Of a DNA stretch of 40,540 nucleotides, positions 7,578 to 15,810 are shown piece after piece. The notes beneath the pieces are model-generated. The model did no database searches. It saw only the letters and a program-made list of their open reading frames with translations, and was not told the origin of the DNA. This DNA is from Chloroflexota bacterium (GTDB taxonomy: Bacteria; Chloroflexota; Anaerolineae; Anaerolineales; UBA4823): assembly GCA_029557965.1 (NCBI GenBank), contig JAKQIM010000021.1, positions 1 through 40,540 of the forward strand, written 5' to 3'. The translations under genes were made by a program, and so were the position numbers. Positions within the stretch are counted from its first letter, which is position 1. Every line of letters starts with the position of its first letter.

Positions 7578-9844
7578 CCAGCGAACCCACCTCCCTTGGC
7601 CGCGAACCGGTGGCCCACATCCTGGTGGTGGAAGACTCGCTGGGTGTGGCACGCTCCTTAAGCCTGGCGCTGGGGCTGTACCGCGAGGGCATCTTCCGGG
7701 CCGAAACCTGCGCCTCTGCTGAAGAAGCGCTCGAGAAACTGCATGCCGCCCGCTTTGACCTGATCGTTTCAGACCTGCGCCTGCCCGGCATGGACGGCCT
7801 GGCGCTGCTGGAACGCGCCCGCCAGGTCAGCCCAAGGACGCGCAGCATCTTGATCACTGCCTTTGGCTCCCCAACCGTCGAGCTGCGCGCCACACAACTG
7901 GCCAATGCTTACCTGGCCAAGCCTTTTCAGCTTCAAGACCTGGTGCGCCTGGCCGAGCGGGTGCTGACCGAGCCGGCCCCCGGCCCTCTCCAGGCATCTG
8001 AGCTGCCCCTCACATCCACAGGACTCCAATCGGCAGATGAGCAAACCGTTCTGCGCAAATCGGTCCACCTGACCGTGCTGGCCTGTGACCTGGATGGAAC
8101 CCTGGGCGAGAATGGGCTGGTGGCGCCCGCCACCTGGGAAATGCTCAAGGCTGCCAAAACATCTGGCATGGTGATCTTCCTGGTCACCGGCCGGGCCCTG
8201 GATAGCTTTGCCAGCAGCCGGCCATTCAACGAGCTGTGCGAGGCGATTGTGGCCGAGAACGGCGCCGTGGTGCATTTTCCGCGTCGCGATGCCCTGATGC
8301 TGCCCTTTGGACGCGTGGATGCGGGCATTCTCCACCAGCTCGAAACGCTGGGGGTGCCGCTCGAACGCGGCATGGCCATTGCCGCCACCGTCATCCCCAA
8401 CGACGAGTTGGTCCTGCGGGTGCTGCGCGAGAACCGCTGGGGGGCCACCATCGAATATAACCGCAACGCCGTCATGCTGCTGCCCACCGGGGCCACAAAG
8501 GGCAACGGCCTGCGCTATGCGCTGGAAGAGTTGGGCTATTCGCCGCACAACGTGGTAGCCTGCGGCGATGGAGAAAACGATCGCAGCTTATTTGAAGTAG
8601 CCGAACTGTCGGCGGCGGTCGCCAATGCCCGCCCCTCGCTGCGCACCATGGCCGACGTGATCTTGCCTGAGGCCAACGGCGCCGGGGTATCGCACCTGAT
8701 CCGAAACCTGTTGGAGGGCACCGTGCCGGCCCGCCGGCGTAAGCCAGAACGGCAGGGCACCCCAGGGCGCAAGCTGCAGCTAGGCTACCGCATGAGCGGA
8801 TCACACCTCCTGGTTGATCCGTACAACCTGGTGGAGACCAACCTGGGCATTTTTGGCAGCAGCGGCAGCGGGAAATCCTGGCTGGCCGGCCTGCTGGCCG
8901 AAGAGCTGCTCAAGCAAAAATACCAGGTTTGCATCATCGACCCTGAGGGCGATTACCGCGGCCTGGCTGCCTCGCCGCGCACCTTGCTCTTGGGCGGCCC
9001 AGAAACGCCCCTGCCGCCGGTGGCAGACGTGCTCAACATTGCCGAATGGAACAACATCAGCCTGGTGTTGGATCTTTCGCTCTACAAGATCGACCAGCGG
9101 CTGGAATATCTCGAGAGCTTCTTGCGCACCCTGCGCGGGCTGCGCGCCCGCCGCGGCCGTCCACATTACTTCCTGGTAGATGAAATCCAAAGCTTCTGCC
9201 CGGTAGAGGGCGGCCCGTTGACCGACCAGTTCTTAGAGGCCATGCAGTGGGGTGGTTTCGGGCTGATCAGCTACCGCCCCAGCCTGCTTGCCCCGGCCAT
9301 TCTCGACCAACTCGATCACATCCTGGTCACGCGCCTGGCCCTGTCTGAAGAGGTCGCCACCCTCACCCCCTACCTGGAGCACTACAGCCCCGGCCCCGAG
9401 GCCCTCGAACAGCTTGCGGCCTTACCGCGCGGCCACGCCTACCTGTACACCCCCAAAGACAGCCTCTTGCCAGGTGCAGAGACCTTGCGCTTCCGCGTCA
9501 GCAACCGCACCATCCCGCATATCCGCCACCTGCACAAATACCTGCGCGCCCCGCTGCCCGAGCACAAGCGCTTTTACTTCAACCAGCCAGATGGGCGCGC
9601 CCTGGGGCAGGCCGCCAACCTGTGGGAATTCCGCGAACAACTCGGGCGCCTGCCGCCCAGCGTGATCGCCTATCACCTGGAGCGCGGCGATTTTGCGCAC
9701 TGGCTGCAAGAGGTGCTGCACGACGAGGAGCTGGCGCGGCGCATCACCAAAGTTGCCGGGCGCGGCCTGTCTGGCGAGCCCCTGCGCCAGGCCCTGTTGG
9801 AAGTGGTGATCGACCGCTATGAGGAATTAGAGTCACAGGCCTGA
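7574..9844 (+). CDS. Response regulator fused to a HAD phosphatase and a DUF87/HerA-like ATPase
   Basis: 756 aa. Residues about 14-135 are a receiver domain with phospho-acceptor Asp67 (IVSDLRLPGMDG) and Lys116 (YLAKPFQ). Residues about 165-370 are a Cof/HAD-IIB phosphatase: Asp172 and Asp174 in LACDLDGTL, the Lys in GATKGNGLRYAL, and GDGENDRSLFE. Residues about 400-650 are a P-loop ATPase with Walker A GSSGSGKS (428-435, Lys434) and Walker B YFLVDEIQSF (Asp536, Glu537), resembling the DUF87/HerA group. The last 80 residues (from about YFNQPDGRALG, with YHLERGDFAHWLQEVLHDEELA) resemble a DUF5752-type helical domain. There is no DNA-binding output domain. Coupling to the upstream kinase is clear from the ATGA overlap. 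The output activity is unknown. Confidence 0.88.
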   Translation: MTSEPTSLGREPVAHILVVEDSLGVARSLSLALGLYREGIFRAETCASAEEALEKLHAARFDLIVSDLRLPGMDGLALLERARQVSPRTRSILITAFGSPTVELRATQLANAYLAKPFQLQDLVRLAERVLTEPAPGPLQASELPLTSTGLQSADEQTVLRKSVHLTVLACDLDGTLGENGLVAPATWEMLKAAKTSGMVIFLVTGRALDSFASSRPFNELCEAIVAENGAVVHFPRRDALMLPFGRVDAGILHQLETLGVPLERGMAIAATVIPNDELVLRVLRENRWGATIEYNRNAVMLLPTGATKGNGLRYALEELGYSPHNVVACGDGENDRSLFEVAELSAAVANARPSLRTMADVILPEANGAGVSHLIRNLLEGTVPARRRKPERQGTPGRKLQLGYRMSGSHLLVDPYNLVETNLGIFGSSGSGKSWLAGLLAEELLKQKYQVCIIDPEGDYRGLAASPRTLLLGGPETPLPPVADVLNIAEWNNISLVLDLSLYKIDQRLEYLESFLRTLRGLRARRGRPHYFLVDEIQSFCPVEGGPLTDQFLEAMQWGGFGLISYRPSLLAPAILDQLDHILVTRLALSEEVATLTPYLEHYSPGPEALEQLAALPRGHAYLYTPKDSLLPGAETLRFRVSNRTIPHIRHLHKYLRAPLPEHKRFYFNQPDGRALGQAANLWEFREQLGRLPPSVIAYHLERGDFAHWLQEVLHDEELARRITKVAGRGLSGEPLRQALLEVVIDRYEELESQA

Positions 9845-9903
9845 GCCAGGCCGCTTGCATCCTTTTTTTTGGAATATCGTATTTATTCGTGAGGAGTTCA
9901 CAC

Positions 9904-10302
9904 ATGGATATGAACAATGCCCCAATTGAAACCGTAGAGCCGCCTATCGAAACCGATGAGCCATCCGATGAGCATGCTGGCCTGAACAGCCGCCTGGAAA
10001 CAGCCGCCTGGGGTCTCTTTTTGATCATGCTGGGTGGATTGTGGCTTGTTCCGGATGAGCGCGTGCCAGGCGGCACCTGGTTACTGGGCGCCGGGCTGAT
10101 CATGCTGGGGCTGAACCTGGCGCGCTTCTTGCTCAAGATCCCCGTCAGCCATTCGACTGTTCTGCTGGGCCTGGTAGCTTTTGTGATCGGCGGCGCCGAT
10201 TTCTTGGGCCTCGACCTGCCGCTCTTCCCCATCCTGCTGATTGCCGTGGGCTTGAGCATGCTGCTCCGCCCCCTGCTGGACCGGCGCGGGGCCGCGGAAT
10301 AG
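9904..10302 (+). CDS. Small membrane protein, LiaI/LiaF-like (DUF5668-like) transmembrane region
   Basis: 132 aa from ATG 9904, with GAGGAG at 9890-9895 ideally spaced. A GTG inside that site is in frame but would destroy the ribosome binding site. An acidic N-terminal tail of about 35 residues precedes three or four hydrophobic segments (AAWGLFLIMLGGLWLV, WLLGAGLIMLGLNLARFLL, VLLGLVAFVIGGADFLGL, FPILLIAVGLSMLLRPLL). The Gly-rich helix pattern matches the TM part of LiaI/LiaF-type envelope-stress proteins, but the C-terminal sensing domain is absent. It follows the response regulator by 59 nt and could be co-transcribed. Confidence 0.7.
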   Translation: MDMNNAPIETVEPPIETDEPSDEHAGLNSRLETAAWGLFLIMLGGLWLVPDERVPGGTWLLGAGLIMLGLNLARFLLKIPVSHSTVLLGLVAFVIGGADFLGLDLPLFPILLIAVGLSMLLRPLLDRRGAAE

Positions 10303-10367
10303 CCGGTTAGGGTTGGCCTGTTTCGCCGCTTCGCACGCCCTATTCAATCCAGGCAATGGTCAGCGAT

Positions 10368-11621
10368 TCACGCTTGCTCTGGCGTGGAGATGATATTCCG
10401 CTTGCCCACGTAGTAAGCCAATCCCGCGCCGATCGCATACAGGATCAAGCACAAGACAAAAGGCAGGGCCCGGTCGATCTCTGAGAGCGTGCCCGCAACC
10501 CAACCAAACGGCGAGGTAATGAGCACCACAGCCATAAAGACGAGAGACAGGATGCGGGCACGTTCCTTGGGGTCAATGCTCACCGCCGTCAATTTGTCCA
10601 TCAGGGGGCCCACCACTGCAAAACTGCACGCATCCAGGCATACGCTCAAGATCAGCGAAACATACCCTCCAACGGGGGCAGTCACCAGCAGCACCAGGCT
10701 GGCAACGTAGCCCAAGAAGCCCAACACCAGCGGCCCCTTGAAATGCACCTTGTTGATCACCGGGATGATGGCGAAGAAGAAGATCAACATGATGGCAGAT
10801 TTGACAAAGGGGAAGATTGCCAGGTATTGCTCGGGGATATTGAGCTTTTGGGTGACAATGATCGACCAGAAATTGCCCGAGATCATCCAGGTGATACTGG
10901 TGATCATCAAGAGAGCCGTCACATACAGTGTCTGCGGGGTGTGAAGCAGGTCACGCAGCACACCCTTGTACTCGCCCAGCACGCTGAAGATGCTCTGGTG
11001 GCGGGTGGCTTGCATGCGTGCCAGGCCCTGTTCAGGCTCGCGGGTCAGGCGATAGGTAATGAAGGCCTTGAGCGCGAACATGGCGGTGGCAAAGAAGTAC
11101 AGCCCGCGCATGGTGGTCACCAGGCCAAAGGCATTGATCAAAACCCCGGTCAGCGGGGCCGCAAAGCCCACGATCTGGTTGGCAATGTAGATCCAGGTGT
11201 ACACATCCACCAACTGGTCGGGGTCGGTGCCCTCCACCAGCAGGCAAGACCACGAGTTATGCGCAACACGCCACAAGGTATTCAGCAGCCCAGCCACCAA
11301 GAAAAACCAATAGTTCTGTGCCAGGGCTGAAATGAGGGCCGGCAGGCTCCAGGCCAGCAGGTCAATGATCAACGTGGTGCGCCGCCGGCCCAGCTTATCG
11401 GTCATCACGCCGCTGAACAGCATGGTCAAAATCTGCACGCCCCAGGTGATGCTGGCGATCAGCCCAATCTGCCGGTCCGACAGGCCCAAGGCCAGCATGT
11501 AAACAGAAATATAAGGCGCATACAGGTTGTAGGCAATGCCCCACAAAGGTTCAGAATACACACAACCGCGGGCATTGCCGCTGAAATTAACCAGCGAGGT
11601 GATCAGGGAATGGCGTTTCAT
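10368..11621 (-). CDS. Major facilitator superfamily transporter
   Basis: 417 aa with about 12 hydrophobic helices in two halves. The loop between helices 2 and 3 has the MFS motif A form GVMTDKLGRRRTT. The N-terminus (SLITSLVNFSGNARGCVYSEPLWGI) is unusual but conserved-looking, and the C-terminal tail is short. The substrate cannot be assigned; secondary transport or efflux is the family role. Only 16 nt separate it from the end of guaB on the same strand, so the two are probably co-transcribed. It converges on the small membrane gene at 10302 with no clear terminator between them. Confidence 0.85.
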   Translation of the reverse strand: MKRHSLITSLVNFSGNARGCVYSEPLWGIAYNLYAPYISVYMLALGLSDRQIGLIASITWGVQILTMLFSGVMTDKLGRRRTTLIIDLLAWSLPALISALAQNYWFFLVAGLLNTLWRVAHNSWSCLLVEGTDPDQLVDVYTWIYIANQIVGFAAPLTGVLINAFGLVTTMRGLYFFATAMFALKAFITYRLTREPEQGLARMQATRHQSIFSVLGEYKGVLRDLLHTPQTLYVTALLMITSITWMISGNFWSIIVTQKLNIPEQYLAIFPFVKSAIMLIFFFAIIPVINKVHFKGPLVLGFLGYVASLVLLVTAPVGGYVSLILSVCLDACSFAVVGPLMDKLTAVSIDPKERARILSLVFMAVVLITSPFGWVAGTLSEIDRALPFVLCLILYAIGAGLAYYVGKRNIISTPEQA

Positions 11622-11637
11622 TAAAAGGGGCAGTCTA

Positions 11638-13113
11638 CTATTGATTGATCTGGTAATTGGGCGCTTCTTTGGTGATGATGATATCGTGCGGGTGGCTTTC
11701 GATCAGCCCGGCATTGGTGATGCGCACCATACGAGTTTGGGTGCGCAGGTCGTCTAATGAGGCCGCCCCGGCGTATCCCATGCCCGAGCGCAGGCCGCCC
11801 ACCAACTGGTAAACGTAATCGCGCAAGCTGCCTTTGTAAGGCACACGACCTTCGATGCCTTCGGGCACCAGCTTGCCGCTGCCCTGCCCAGTGGCATAGC
11901 GATCTTTGCCATAGCCCTGCATGGCGCCCATGCTGCCCATGCCGCGGTATTCTTTGAACCGCCGCCCTTCAAAGAGCACCACCTCGCCCGGCGATTCATC
12001 CAACCCGGCCAGCAGGCTGCCCAGCATAACCACATCGGCCCCTGCCACAATGGCCTTGACGATATCGCCGCTGTACTTGACCCCGCCATCAGCCACAATC
12101 GGTAAATCCAGGGCGTGCGCTGCCCGGGCGCAGTCATAGATGGCTGAAACCTGGGGCATGCCTGAACCAGAAATGACGCGCGTGGTGCAGATGGAACCCG
12201 CCCCCACGCCCACCTTGATCACACTGGCGCCGGCCTTAGCCAGGGCCTGCACGCCTTCGGCCGTGACCACGTTCCCTGCCATGATGGGCAGGTCGGGCCA
12301 GCCATTGCGAATGCGCTGGATAGCCTTCAGCACCCCGGCCGAATGGCCGTGGGCGGTATCTACCACCACCATATCCACACCCTCGTGGAACAGCAAATCG
12401 ACACGCGGCTCAAGGTCTGCGCCCACGCCCACTGCCGCACCCACCAGCAGCCTTCCCTGGCTGTCTTTCGAGGCCAGGGGAAAATCGCGCGCCTTCTGGA
12501 TGTCTTTGACCGTGATCAGGCCTTTGATGTGCCCGGCGTCATCCACCAGGGGCAGCTTTTCGATCTTATGCTTCTGCAAAATGCGCTTGGCTTCTTCCAG
12601 GGTGATGCCCACCCGGGCCGTCACCAGGTTCTCGTGGGTCATAAACTGGCTGACCGGCATCTCGTAATCGCCTGGCTCTACAAAGCGCACATCCCGGTTG
12701 GTCAAAATGCCCACCAGGACGTTGTTTTCGTCCACAATAGGCACGCCGCTGATGTGGTAAGTCGACATGATCTGCTCGGCCTGGCGCAGCTTGGCGTCGG
12801 GGCGCAGGGTGAACGGCTCAACGATCATGCCCGACTGCGAGCGCTTGACCTTATCCACCTCAGCCGCCTGGTCTTGGGGCGACAGGTTGCGGTGGATAAT
12901 GCCCAACCCGCCCTCGCGCGCCAGGGCGATCGCCAGGCGCGCCTCGGTCACCGTATCCATCGCTGCCGAGAGCAGTGGAATATTCAAACGGATGCCGGGG
13001 GTAAGCTGCGCGCTGACATCGGTCTGGTCAGGCAGCACATCGGTATAACCGGGCACGATCAAAACGTCATCAAAGGTCAGGGCTTCAAAGGTGTTAAAAA
13101 GTTCCTCGTTCAT
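11638..13113 (-). CDS. guaB: Inosine-5'-monophosphate dehydrogenase
   Basis: 491 aa, normal length. It oxidises IMP to XMP with NAD+, the first committed step of GMP synthesis. [16 protein letters not shown] starts the TIM barrel. Residues about 95-215 insert the two CBS domains ([16 protein letters not shown] and [17 protein letters not shown]), the usual site of adenine/guanine nucleotide control. Catalytic Cys309 is in [15 protein letters not shown], the flap contains [16 protein letters not shown], and the C-terminus has [12 protein letters not shown]. The start has a strong site, AGGAGGAG, a few bases upstream. Cytoplasmic tetramer in the family. The following gene is an MFS transporter 16 nt away. 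Confidence 0.97.
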   Translation of the reverse strand: MNEELFNTFEALTFDDVLIVPGYTDVLPDQTDVSAQLTPGIRLNIPLLSAAMDTVTEARLAIALAREGGLGIIHRNLSPQDQAAEVDKVKRSQSGMIVEPFTLRPDAKLRQAEQIMSTYHISGVPIVDENNVLVGILTNRDVRFVEPGDYEMPVSQFMTHENLVTARVGITLEEAKRILQKHKIEKLPLVDDAGHIKGLITVKDIQKARDFPLASKDSQGRLLVGAAVGVGADLEPRVDLLFHEGVDMVVVDTAHGHSAGVLKAIQRIRNGWPDLPIMAGNVVTAEGVQALAKAGASVIKVGVGAGSICTTRVISGSGMPQVSAIYDCARAAHALDLPIVADGGVKYSGDIVKAIVAGADVVMLGSLLAGLDESPGEVVLFEGRRFKEYRGMGSMGAMQGYGKDRYATGQGSGKLVPEGIEGRVPYKGSLRDYVYQLVGGLRSGMGYAGAASLDDLRTQTRMVRITNAGLIESHPHDIIITKEAPNYQINQ

Positions 13114-13195
13114 AACTCCTCCTGGATAGTGAGAACGGCTTCATCCACGCGCGGTCAAATACAACGGCACTGAGTTTACCGCGTTTCGGTTGGTT

Positions 13196-13225
13196 TTGCT
13201 ACCCTTTGAGATTTTCAAGTATAAT
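13196..13225 (+). promoter_or_regulatory. Sigma-70-like promoter with near-leaderless start
   Basis: TTGCTA (13196-13201), an 18-nt spacer and TATAAT (13220-13225). The ATG at 13235 is 9 nt after the -10, so the leader would be only about 2-4 nt, and no Shine-Dalgarno is present. Confidence 0.55.
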
Positions 13226-13234
13226 CATCACGCT

Positions 13235-14080
13235 ATGAATAAAAAAATATTGACCGGGCTTGGCCTGGTTTTCTTGCTCGTACTATTAACCCTCCCGCTG
13301 AGCATGCCGGCCCTGGCTGCCCCAGCCGCGCAGTTGACCGTCTTCCCCACCCCCACCCCCGGCGCAGATGGGCGCATCCTCTACACCGTTCAACCCAACG
13401 ATACTCTATGGCGCATCTCAGCGATCACCGGCATTGCGATCGATGAGCTGAGGGCGCTCAACAACCTGGGCACTGACGAGGCGCTGCGCGAAGGCCAGGT
13501 GCTGCTCATCGGCCTGGCTGGGCCGGTAGAAGTCACCCCCACCAGCGGGCCTTCGCCCACCCCTGAGGCGGCTGTTCCCACCCCCACCCCGCTGACAAGC
13601 ACAGGCGATATCTGCGTGCTGCTCTACCTGGATGTGAACGGCGACGGACTGCGCCAGGAGCTGGAAGTCTCGATTCCGGGCGGCGCCATCAGCGTGAACA
13701 ACCGGTCGGGCACGGTCTCTTTGACCGTCGACACCCCCTCCGGCGGCATCTCAGATAAATTCTATCCCGAGCCAGAAGATTTGGGCTATACCTGCTTCAA
13801 GGGACTTTCGGCGGGCGAATACAACATCACCGCCGCGGCGCCGGATGGTTATAACGAAACCACTGATGCCAACCGCAGCCTGATCCTCAATCCGGGCGAT
13901 CAAAGCTTCCTGACCTTCGGCGCGCAGGAGGACACTGAGACCGCCGCCGAAGTAGCCATCATCCCTGAGACCCCTGGGCGTTCGCCGGTGTTAGGGATTG
14001 CCGGCGCGGCCCTGCTCTTGCTTGGGGTAGGCCTTGGCATCTACGCCTTTGTGATGCGGCGCACAGGGACGAGACCCTGA
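13235..14080 (+). CDS. Exported LysM-domain protein with C-terminal membrane anchor
   Basis: 281 aa from ATG 13235; a longer in-frame start at 13190 would overlap the promoter and is rejected. Signal peptide at residues 1-28 (MNKK, long hydrophobic core, ALAAPA). Residues about 50-92 are a LysM peptidoglycan-binding domain (YTVQPNDTLWRISAITGI...LREGQVLLIG). A Pro/Thr linker (SPTPEAAVPTPTPLTS) leads to a domain near 125-230 with LYLDVNGDGLRQELEVSIPGG, like the Ca-binding SdrD-type or carboxypeptidase-like Ig folds. One hydrophobic helix near residues 250-272 followed by MRRTGTRP anchors the C-terminus. Probably a cell-wall-attached surface protein. Divergent from guaB. Confidence 0.85.
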   Translation: MNKKILTGLGLVFLLVLLTLPLSMPALAAPAAQLTVFPTPTPGADGRILYTVQPNDTLWRISAITGIAIDELRALNNLGTDEALREGQVLLIGLAGPVEVTPTSGPSPTPEAAVPTPTPLTSTGDICVLLYLDVNGDGLRQELEVSIPGGAISVNNRSGTVSLTVDTPSGGISDKFYPEPEDLGYTCFKGLSAGEYNITAAAPDGYNETTDANRSLILNPGDQSFLTFGAQEDTETAAEVAIIPETPGRSPVLGIAGAALLLLGVGLGIYAFVMRRTGTRP

Positions 14081-14104
14081 ACGCGGCGTTCCTTTCTTAC
14101 AGCC

Positions 14105-14237
14105 CCTGACCTCTCTCAGAGACGCTGATTGACCTTTTGTAAAGCCTGCACGAAGCCCTCGCGCCAGGCAGGTGTAGCGCCGCCGGGCTGTTGGGCGCAT
14201 AGACCAGGGGCCGGCCGTCGTACAGCAGTCTCAGCGG
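14105..14237 (-). pseudogene. Possible decayed coding remnant
   Basis: Leftward of the thioesterase stop, one frame reads LLYDGRPLVYAPNSPAAL and a shifted frame reads WREGFVQALQKVNQRL and then a stop. The two pieces look protein-like but need a frameshift and have no start. The family is not recognised, and this may be chance in GC-rich DNA. Confidence 0.2.
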
Positions 14238-14654
14238 TCAGTCCAATCCCAGGTTTTCGCGCTTCTTGCTCACACGCTTCATGAAACGCTCCGCTTCGAT
14301 CACGTAGCGTTCGTGCGTACCCTCGCCAATCTTCTCCTGCGGGTCCCAGGCCTCGACCTTAAAATCCACCCGGCTGCCTTCCATCCCCAAGATCTCAGCC
14401 CGCACGCGCACCTTGACGCCCGGCGGGGTGGCTGCCAGGTGGCGCACATTCAACTGCGTACCCACGCTGGAAAAACCCTGCGGCAGAGAAGCCGCCAGCA
14501 AATGATGCGAGACCCACTCCATGAAAGCGATCATCCAGGGCGTTGCCAGCACGCCGGCATCCCCACTGCCCATGTGCAAGGCCAGGTACTTGGTCTCTAC
14601 CAAGATCTCTTCTTCGCGGCTCATACCCACTTGAAACAATTCAGTTAATTCCAT
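14238..14654 (-). CDS. Hot-dog thioesterase, fluoroacetyl-CoA thioesterase (FlK)-like
   Basis: 138 aa, typical for single hot-dog domains. Thr38 (LATPW), Glu46 (AFMEWV) and His72 (NVRHLA) have the same spacing as the catalytic Thr42/Glu50/His76 of Streptomyces FlK, so acyl-CoA hydrolysis is likely. The natural substrate is unknown, since most homologues are not fluoroacetate enzymes. Start ATG 14654 has AGAGGA just upstream. It lies 67 nt after the glycosyltransferase on the same strand and could be its operon partner, though the functional link is unclear. The C-terminal tail FMKRVSKKRENLGLD is basic. Confidence 0.8.
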   Translation of the reverse strand: MELTELFQVGMSREEEILVETKYLALHMGSGDAGVLATPWMIAFMEWVSHHLLAASLPQGFSSVGTQLNVRHLAATPPGVKVRVRAEILGMEGSRVDFKVEAWDPQEKIGEGTHERYVIEAERFMKRVSKKRENLGLD

Positions 14655-14721
14655 ATTTTCCTCTCACTCGGCTGTCTTTCAGCCACGGTGTCTTCTTGGT
14701 TTTCTCTATCCTTCTCTTTCA

Positions 14722-15738
14722 CTACTCTACACACCACCAATCCTGGCCTTCCTTCAACCCATACCCCTCCAGGCGCCGGCGCACAATGGGACGCGCCCCG
14801 CGCACCCGCACCGCTGCCAGTAAGACGGGTTTTGGGCAGCGCGCCCACCATTCTGGCAGCACCGAGCCAGGCAGAACCGGCAAACCGCGGCGCGTGCGCC
14901 CCACTTTACGCGCATCCACGTCAAAAAAGGCTTGCAGGGGTGCGCCCTGCGCCAGCAGGTGCTTGCTCAGTCGCCGCCCGGCCATCCCGGCCCCCCAGAT
15001 GAAGACCGTTTCGCGCCCTGCCAAAGGCCCCTGCTTGAGGTAATGAGCTTTCAGGCGCAAGAAGTTCTCAAGCGCATAACGGCTGTCGGTATTGGTCAGG
15101 CGCTGGGGTGCAGCCCGCCAATCCAAGAGCAGTTCGGGCACTTTGCCCAACTGCCCGCCTGCCAGCGAGAGGCGCATCCACAAGTCATAATCTTCAGGCC
15201 AGCCGTGATCCTGGTAGCCACCCAGGCGCGTCACCCATTCTCGCCGGAACATCACACTGGGGTGCGCCAACGGGCTTTCGATGAACAGATCGCGGCGCAT
15301 GTCGGCATCGGTGAGCAGGGCATTCAACCATTCGATATACAAGCGAAAACCCTCACCCAGCGCCTCAGGTGGGAAACCACGTACCAGGCAGCCCACCGCA
15401 GCCAACTGGGGGTGCGCATCCAGGTATTGGAGTTGCCGGGCCAGCCGTTGGGGGTAGGCGCGGTCATCGGCATCCATGCGCGCCACCAGGGGTGCGCCGC
15501 AAGCCTCCAGCCCGGCGTTGAGGGCCGCTACTAACCCGGCATGCGGCTGGGCCAGCAGGCGCAGGCGTGGCTCGCGCCTGGCCCAATCCTTCAACAGGGC
15601 CAGGGTGCCATCAGTCGAGCCATCTTCCACCGCCACGATCTCAAAATCGGCCAAAGACTGGCGCTGGAGGCTGTCGAGAGCTTCGGGCAGCGTCCCTTCG
15701 GCATTGTAACAGGGCAGCAATACAGAAACGCAAGGCAT
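14722..15738 (-). CDS. Family 2 glycosyltransferase with C-terminal Rossmann-like domain
   Basis: 338 aa from ATG 15738; an upstream in-frame start at 15786 would include the promoter and is rejected. Residues 1 to about 225 are a GT-A fold: VSVLLPCYNAEGTLPEALDSL, VAVEDGSTDGTLALL, the metal-binding DXD in ARMDADDRAYPQRL, and GWPEDYDLWMRLSLAGG with the base-type Glu/Asp. Residues about 240-330 form a second domain with FIWGAGMAGRRLSKHLLAQG and AFFDVDARKVGRTRRGLPV, a dinucleotide- or CoA-binding-like fold as in PglD-type or methyltransferase C-terminal domains. It probably decorates a surface glycan. No transmembrane helix. The promoter predicts a leaderless mRNA. Confidence 0.88.
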   Translation of the reverse strand: MPCVSVLLPCYNAEGTLPEALDSLQRQSLADFEIVAVEDGSTDGTLALLKDWARREPRLRLLAQPHAGLVAALNAGLEACGAPLVARMDADDRAYPQRLARQLQYLDAHPQLAAVGCLVRGFPPEALGEGFRLYIEWLNALLTDADMRRDLFIESPLAHPSVMFRREWVTRLGGYQDHGWPEDYDLWMRLSLAGGQLGKVPELLLDWRAAPQRLTNTDSRYALENFLRLKAHYLKQGPLAGRETVFIWGAGMAGRRLSKHLLAQGAPLQAFFDVDARKVGRTRRGLPVLPGSVLPEWWARCPKPVLLAAVRVRGARPIVRRRLEGYGLKEGQDWWCVE

Positions 15739-15744
15739 CGAGTC

Positions 15745-15753
15745 ATTATAGCA
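15745..15753 (-). promoter_or_regulatory. Extended -10 promoter of the glycosyltransferase gene
   Basis: On the minus strand TGC precedes TATAAT (hexamer 15750-15745), and exactly 6 nt separate it from the ATG at 15738. This predicts a leaderless transcript. Confidence 0.55.
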
Positions 15754-15774
15754 TACCTGTTTTGGGCGTATCTC

Positions 15775-15783
15775 TGCTATAAT
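15775..15783 (+). promoter_or_regulatory. Extended -10 promoter of the HD-like gene
   Basis: TGC plus TATAAT (15778-15783). The ATG at 15811 is 27 nt further, with GGAGGA at 15794-15799 in the short leader. It faces away from the -10 at 15745-15750, making a compact divergent promoter pair. Confidence 0.5.
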
Positions 15784-15810
15784 CATCTATGGTGGAGGAA
15801 AAGGGCATTG

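Noticed and set aside
15541..15810. N-terminal extension of the HD-like gene
   Set aside because: It overlaps the glycosyltransferase and the promoter; ATG 15811 has a good GGAGGA site.
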